35,441 nt of DNA, taken from NCBI GenBank assembly GCA_005804885.1, contig SYOX01000147.1, positions 1 through 35,441 on the forward strand, given 5' to 3'. The notes below the pieces were generated by a model, which made no database searches, was not told the origin of the DNA, and saw nothing but the letters and a program-made list of their open reading frames with translations. Positions 32,611-35,441 of this stretch are shown in pieces (position 1 is the stretch's first letter; each line of letters starts with the position of its first letter). Origin of the DNA: Pseudomonadota bacterium. Its GTDB lineage: Bacteria > Myxococcota_A > Bradymonadia > Bradymonadales > GCA-2716585. A program made the translations under genes and the position numbers.

Positions 32611-32655
32611 GGCCAGACTTCGAGCCACCCACAGGCCCTGAGGCCAGGCTTCAGC
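32594..32655. repeat. Tandem 31-nt repeat duplicating the end of the hydroxylase gene
   Basis: Units 32594-32624 and 32625-32655 share a 28-nt core with two differences. The first unit contains the final codons and TGA of the hydroxylase gene; the second repeats the same Thr-His-Arg/Lys-Pro-stop pattern outside the gene. Confidence 0.8.
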
Positions 32656-32764
32656 GCGCCGACCTCATCGACGGCCTGCGGCCAGGAGAGAAGATGGGCG
32701 GCGCACTCAAGGACGCGCTCGCTCGGGCGCGCCGACCTCATCGACGGCCTGCGGCCAGGAGAGA
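32654..32764. repeat. Pair of identical 38-nt direct repeats
   Basis: The same 38 nt occur at 32654-32691 and 32727-32764, 73 nt apart start to start. Each unit holds the small palindrome GGCCTGCGGCC. They lie between the hydroxylase stop and the terminator. No coding role is seen. Confidence 0.88.
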
Positions 32765-32787
32765 GTGAGCGCGGGTCTCCAGCCACG

Positions 32788-32821
32788 AAAAAAACCCCGA
32801 GCGTCACCGCTGGGGGGTTTT
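32788..32821. terminator. Bidirectional intrinsic terminator
   Basis: Seven A, CCCC, G, AGCG, loop TCAC, CGCT, six G and four T. AGCG/CGCT, CCCC/GGGG and AAAA/TTTT pair around small internal mismatches, giving a hairpin with T tracts in both directions. It sits between the convergent hydroxylase and lipoprotein genes, as expected for a shared terminator. Confidence 0.85.
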
Positions 32822-32886
32822 CCGGCGAGTCGCTCTGGGGGGAGCGGCCTCGCCCGTCGTGGACGCCCTGGTGTGGGCGCTCAGGC

Positions 32887-34722
32887 TCAGTTGCGGGCGG
32901 AGATGGCGTCGTGGACGCTGCACAGGGGCGCCCAGGCGTGCTCGGCCTCGGTGTCCTGGGCGGTGGTGGTGGCCTGCGGGCAGGTCTCGTCGGCCCTCCA
33001 GGCGGGCCACTGGTCGGCGCGGCCGATGGCGTCGGCGAAGTCGGCGAAGAGTTCGAAGCCGTCGCCTGCGTCGTCGCGGGCCATGAAGACGCTGATCTCG
33101 CGGCACTCGCCCGTGGCGGGGTCCTCGATCTCGGTGGCGGCGTGCTCCATGATGATGTTGTACATCTCGGGGGTGGTCGAGTTCCAGCAGCAGGTCTTGG
33201 ACTTCTCGTAGACGAGGCGAGCCAGGACGTAATCCTCGACGTTGCGGAAGCGGCGATCGACCTCGTCCCTGTCCCAGCCGAAGACCTCCTGGCCGAGCTT
33301 GTAGATCTCGTCAAAGGCGTCCTCGCGGCCGATACGGGCCGAGCAGGAGGCCGGCAGCTGGCGCAGGTGCTGGCGCTTGGACTCGACGATGTCCAGCAGC
33401 GCCTGGAGCTTCTCCTCGGGGGCGAGCTCGGCGAGGATCTTTTCGAAGAGCCCGGGGCGAGCGCCGATGAGGTCGGTGGCCTTGGAGTTGATGTAGTCGC
33501 CCTCGCTGGCCTTGGGGACGACGTTGGCGTAGACGCCGCCGACGCTCTTGGCGATGCGGAAGCGCTTGATGCCGCCGTTGAGGGCCTCGTAGCCGATCCC
33601 TCCGGTGGTCTCGTCCACGAGGTAGCGCTTGCTGGCCGCCGGGCTGTCCCAGCGGGGCTGGCGGCGCGGCATGGAGCCGGAGCCCAGCTCGACCTCAAGC
33701 TGGGGCAGCTCGACGCCGTCGAAGTCCTTGACCCCCAGGTCGGTGGTGCGCAGCACGACCAGGGTGTGGCCGATGCCCTGGCTCTGCCAGCGCTCAAGGA
33801 GGGTGTCGCCGGGCTTGATGGAGCCGGCCTGGATGTTGAAGGTGTGGGCGGGGTCGGCCAGGTTGATCGACCCGAAGTAGGTCAGGTGGAGCATCATGTA
33901 GTAGCCGACGCGCTTGTTGAGGAAGATCTGGTCGAAGTAGGCGCCGGCATGAGCATCGGGGCCGATCATCGGCTGGGCGTCGTCAAACGAGCCCACGATC
34001 TTGCGGGCCGCCAGCTTCTCATCCGAGGGCCACGCCACCTCGCCCTTGCGCACGGCCTCGGCCTGATCGCTGAAGTCCTTGTAGACGCTGCGGAATTGCG
34101 GCATCCGGCCGAAGTTGCCGGCGGCCGTCCGGATCCCGAAGTGGCCGAAGTAGAGGCGGTTGCCGCTCCTGTCGCGGGCCTCCATGTAGAAGGGCAGGTT
34201 GTACCAGCTGGCGAAGGTGATCCGCAGGAACATGGCCACCTCGGCGCACTCCAGCGCCGGGGCCGGCACCTCGCGCCCGAAGGGCGTCGTGAGCATGAAG
34301 GTCTGGCCGAAGCTCTCCGCGTCGATCTTCTCCAGCGACCCGACCCAGCGGCGGTACTTCTCCTCCCAGGTCAGCCCGCTGTCCTGGCCCCAGGCCATCC
34401 CGGCCTCGCGCGCCGCGGCCGTGTCGGTGTCCTCCCACTGGTTCTTGATCGACCACACGGTCAGGCTGCTGTTGTCCGCGGACACCGGCAGACCCGTGCG
34501 CCCCACCAGCGCGTCGGCCTTGCCAGGGGGCTCCTCGAAGTCGCTGCTCGACAGAGAGCGCTTGCCCTCCTCGTCCACGGCCCCGATCTCAACCCCGAAC
34601 TCGTCCACGCCCGGACCCGGCACAGGCCCGCTCTCCTCAGCGCAGCCCGCGAAGGTGGCCGCGGCGGCCACGAGCGACACCCACATCCAACGCCGCTTCA
34701 TCCCAAGACCGATTCCCCGCAT
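32887..34722 (-). CDS. Large lipoprotein, possible papain-like (NlpC/P60-type) Cys/His domain
   Basis: A 611-residue lipoprotein with signal peptide and lipobox FAGC (Cys27), then an acidic Gly/Pro stretch. Residues about 85-330 could be a papain-fold domain: ALECAEVAMFLRITFASWYN gives Cys159 at the head of a helix, and IKPGDTLLERWQSQGIGHTL gives His319 in the G-H-hydrophobic context seen in NlpC/P60 and related amidases. YFGHFGIRT lies between. The C-terminal 250 residues are helical with a CC pair near 505 and unknown fold. If catalytic, it would cleave peptide or amide bonds in the envelope, perhaps in the cell wall; this is inference. The ATG at 34722 follows GAGGGAGAAGG; Met8 is a less likely start. 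No recognised family name. Converges on the terminator at 32788-32821. Confidence 0.75.
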   Translation of the reverse strand: MRGIGLGMKRRWMWVSLVAAAATFAGCAEESGPVPGPGVDEFGVEIGAVDEEGKRSLSSSDFEEPPGKADALVGRTGLPVSADNSSLTVWSIKNQWEDTDTAAAREAGMAWGQDSGLTWEEKYRRWVGSLEKIDAESFGQTFMLTTPFGREVPAPALECAEVAMFLRITFASWYNLPFYMEARDRSGNRLYFGHFGIRTAAGNFGRMPQFRSVYKDFSDQAEAVRKGEVAWPSDEKLAARKIVGSFDDAQPMIGPDAHAGAYFDQIFLNKRVGYYMMLHLTYFGSINLADPAHTFNIQAGSIKPGDTLLERWQSQGIGHTLVVLRTTDLGVKDFDGVELPQLEVELGSGSMPRRQPRWDSPAASKRYLVDETTGGIGYEALNGGIKRFRIAKSVGGVYANVVPKASEGDYINSKATDLIGARPGLFEKILAELAPEEKLQALLDIVESKRQHLRQLPASCSARIGREDAFDEIYKLGQEVFGWDRDEVDRRFRNVEDYVLARLVYEKSKTCCWNSTTPEMYNIIMEHAATEIEDPATGECREISVFMARDDAGDGFELFADFADAIGRADQWPAWRADETCPQATTTAQDTEAEHAWAPLCSVHDAISARN

Positions 34723-35441
34723 CGCCTTCTCCCTCGCTGGCCCGCACGCTCAAGCGGCGTGGCATCTTCGCCTCACAATCGCTCATCGCGCCTTAGCAAG
34801 CAACGGGCCAGGCGCGCAAGCCCGCGATTACGCCCTCAAAGCCGCCTCAAGGCCGCTCTTCCAGCCTCCACTTGCCAGTCTCCCCGGCAAATGGAAGATC
34901 CAGTAGCCACCCGCTTGGGGGATCGTTGTCCCCAGCGCAGCGGCGGGGCGTCGGGTCGCCAGCCCGCCAGCGTCGCGGGCGGCGCCTGTGACGAGAGGCC
35001 GGATCGGTGTCCAGGGCGTGTTGAGCGGGCAGGTGTGCTCAGTGGAGCCTGAAGTCCTGCCGCGCTCGACGATCGCCCCACGCTCCTCGCACCGCCCCCG
35101 TTGGGGACGGGCTCGTCGGGTGGGGCTTGGATGCCCGGGGGGGGCTGCGACCTGTCGGTCGCAGGCCGGCGGGCGGACGACAGCGGATCGCAGGGCCGGA
35201 TCGGCGCGTTGGCTCCGCCGCTGGGTTTGGGCAGGGCGTCGTGACAAGGACGCAGCCTCTCGTGTCGACCTGGGCCGCGCGGAGGCCTGCGACCGACAGG
35301 GCGCAGCCCGCCCTGAGATTCCAGCCCCACCCGACGAGCCCGTCCCCAACGGGGGCGGTGCGAGGAGCGTGGGGCGATACGCCGTCGGCACGATCGTGGC
35401 GTGGGATGCCGTGGCGTCGCGGCCCTTGGAACCTTCACTGA
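34723..35441. other. Gene-free region at the right edge
   Basis: No convincing gene is seen in these 719 nt. It holds palindromic element copy B at 35071-35378. Sequence 34723-35070 shows neither a clear promoter nor a coding frame with a family signature. The element ends about 60 nt before the window edge, so the gene on that side is not visible. Confidence 0.55.
35071..35378. repeat. 308-bp palindromic element, copy B
   Basis: Left arm about 35071-35171 and right arm about 35284-35378 are inverted copies. Arms match copy A (19659-19960) closely, including the left-arm-specific TTGGATGC block and the right-arm-specific block containing CTGAGATTC. The internal hairpin is CCCCGTTGGGG rather than the longer form in copy A, yet it is still self-complementary in both arms. 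The loop is longer (about 112 nt) but shares GTGTCGACCTGGGCCGC and a related GACGACAGCGGATCG segment with copy A. Confidence 0.92.

Noticed and set aside
32654..32764. The pair of 38-nt repeats as a CRISPR array
   Set aside because: Only two units, one 35-nt gap, no cas genes and no leader.

Overview
The window looks like a chromosomal segment of a high-GC bacterium, most likely from the Myxococcota/Bradymonadota ('deltaproteobacterial') side of the tree. Supporting this by eye: very GC-rich sequence with strong G/C at third codon positions, two Ser/Thr kinases of Pkn type with a C-terminal membrane anchor, a DUF2330 exported protein, a long CARDB/PPC-type lipoprotein with a cysteine-rich N-terminal region, and many lipoproteins. 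No tRNA, rRNA, CRISPR, transposase or phage gene was seen. The taxonomic placement is inference from gene content only.

Layout. 1-2149: a DUF2330 protein cut by the window edge (-), a two-CBS-domain protein (+) and a PP2A-like metallophosphoesterase (+). 2172-6568 (-): a membrane Ser/Thr kinase followed 44 nt later by a large RNA-repair enzyme with kinase, phosphatase and T4 Rnl1-like ligase domains. 6715-7404 (+): an acidic repeat-like protein. 7523-14303 (-): nitronate monooxygenase, preceded by four tightly packed exported-protein genes (CARDB lipoprotein, unknown exported protein, GH5-like lipoprotein, unknown exported protein) whose starts and stops overlap or nearly touch. 14442-19554 (-): a three-gene group made of a PH-like protein, a PilT-family ATPase with an apparently duplicated N-terminal domain, and a protein with a broken P-loop.

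19555-20118 is an intergenic region holding a 302-bp element with 104-nt inverted arms; a second copy sits at 35071-35378. 20119-23072 (+): an M24 aminopeptidase-like enzyme and a GH13 alpha-amylase-like enzyme overlapping by 4 nt. 23054-29535 (-): an ion-transport operon consisting of a CPA antiporter, a 1423-residue CPA antiporter fused to a P-loop ATPase, and an MscS-type channel; the genes abut or overlap. A divergent Ser/Thr kinase (29654-31192, +) lies opposite. 31418-32610 (+): a cupredoxin-like lipoprotein that has lost most copper ligands, then a fatty acid hydroxylase-superfamily membrane protein, followed by duplicated short repeats and a bidirectional terminator. 32887-34722 (-): a large lipoprotein with a possible Cys/His peptidase domain.

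The best candidates for undescribed biology are the antiporter-ATPase fusion operon, the kinase-phosphatase-Rnl1-type ligase chimera, the PH-like/PilT/degenerate P-loop trio, and the two-copy palindromic element.
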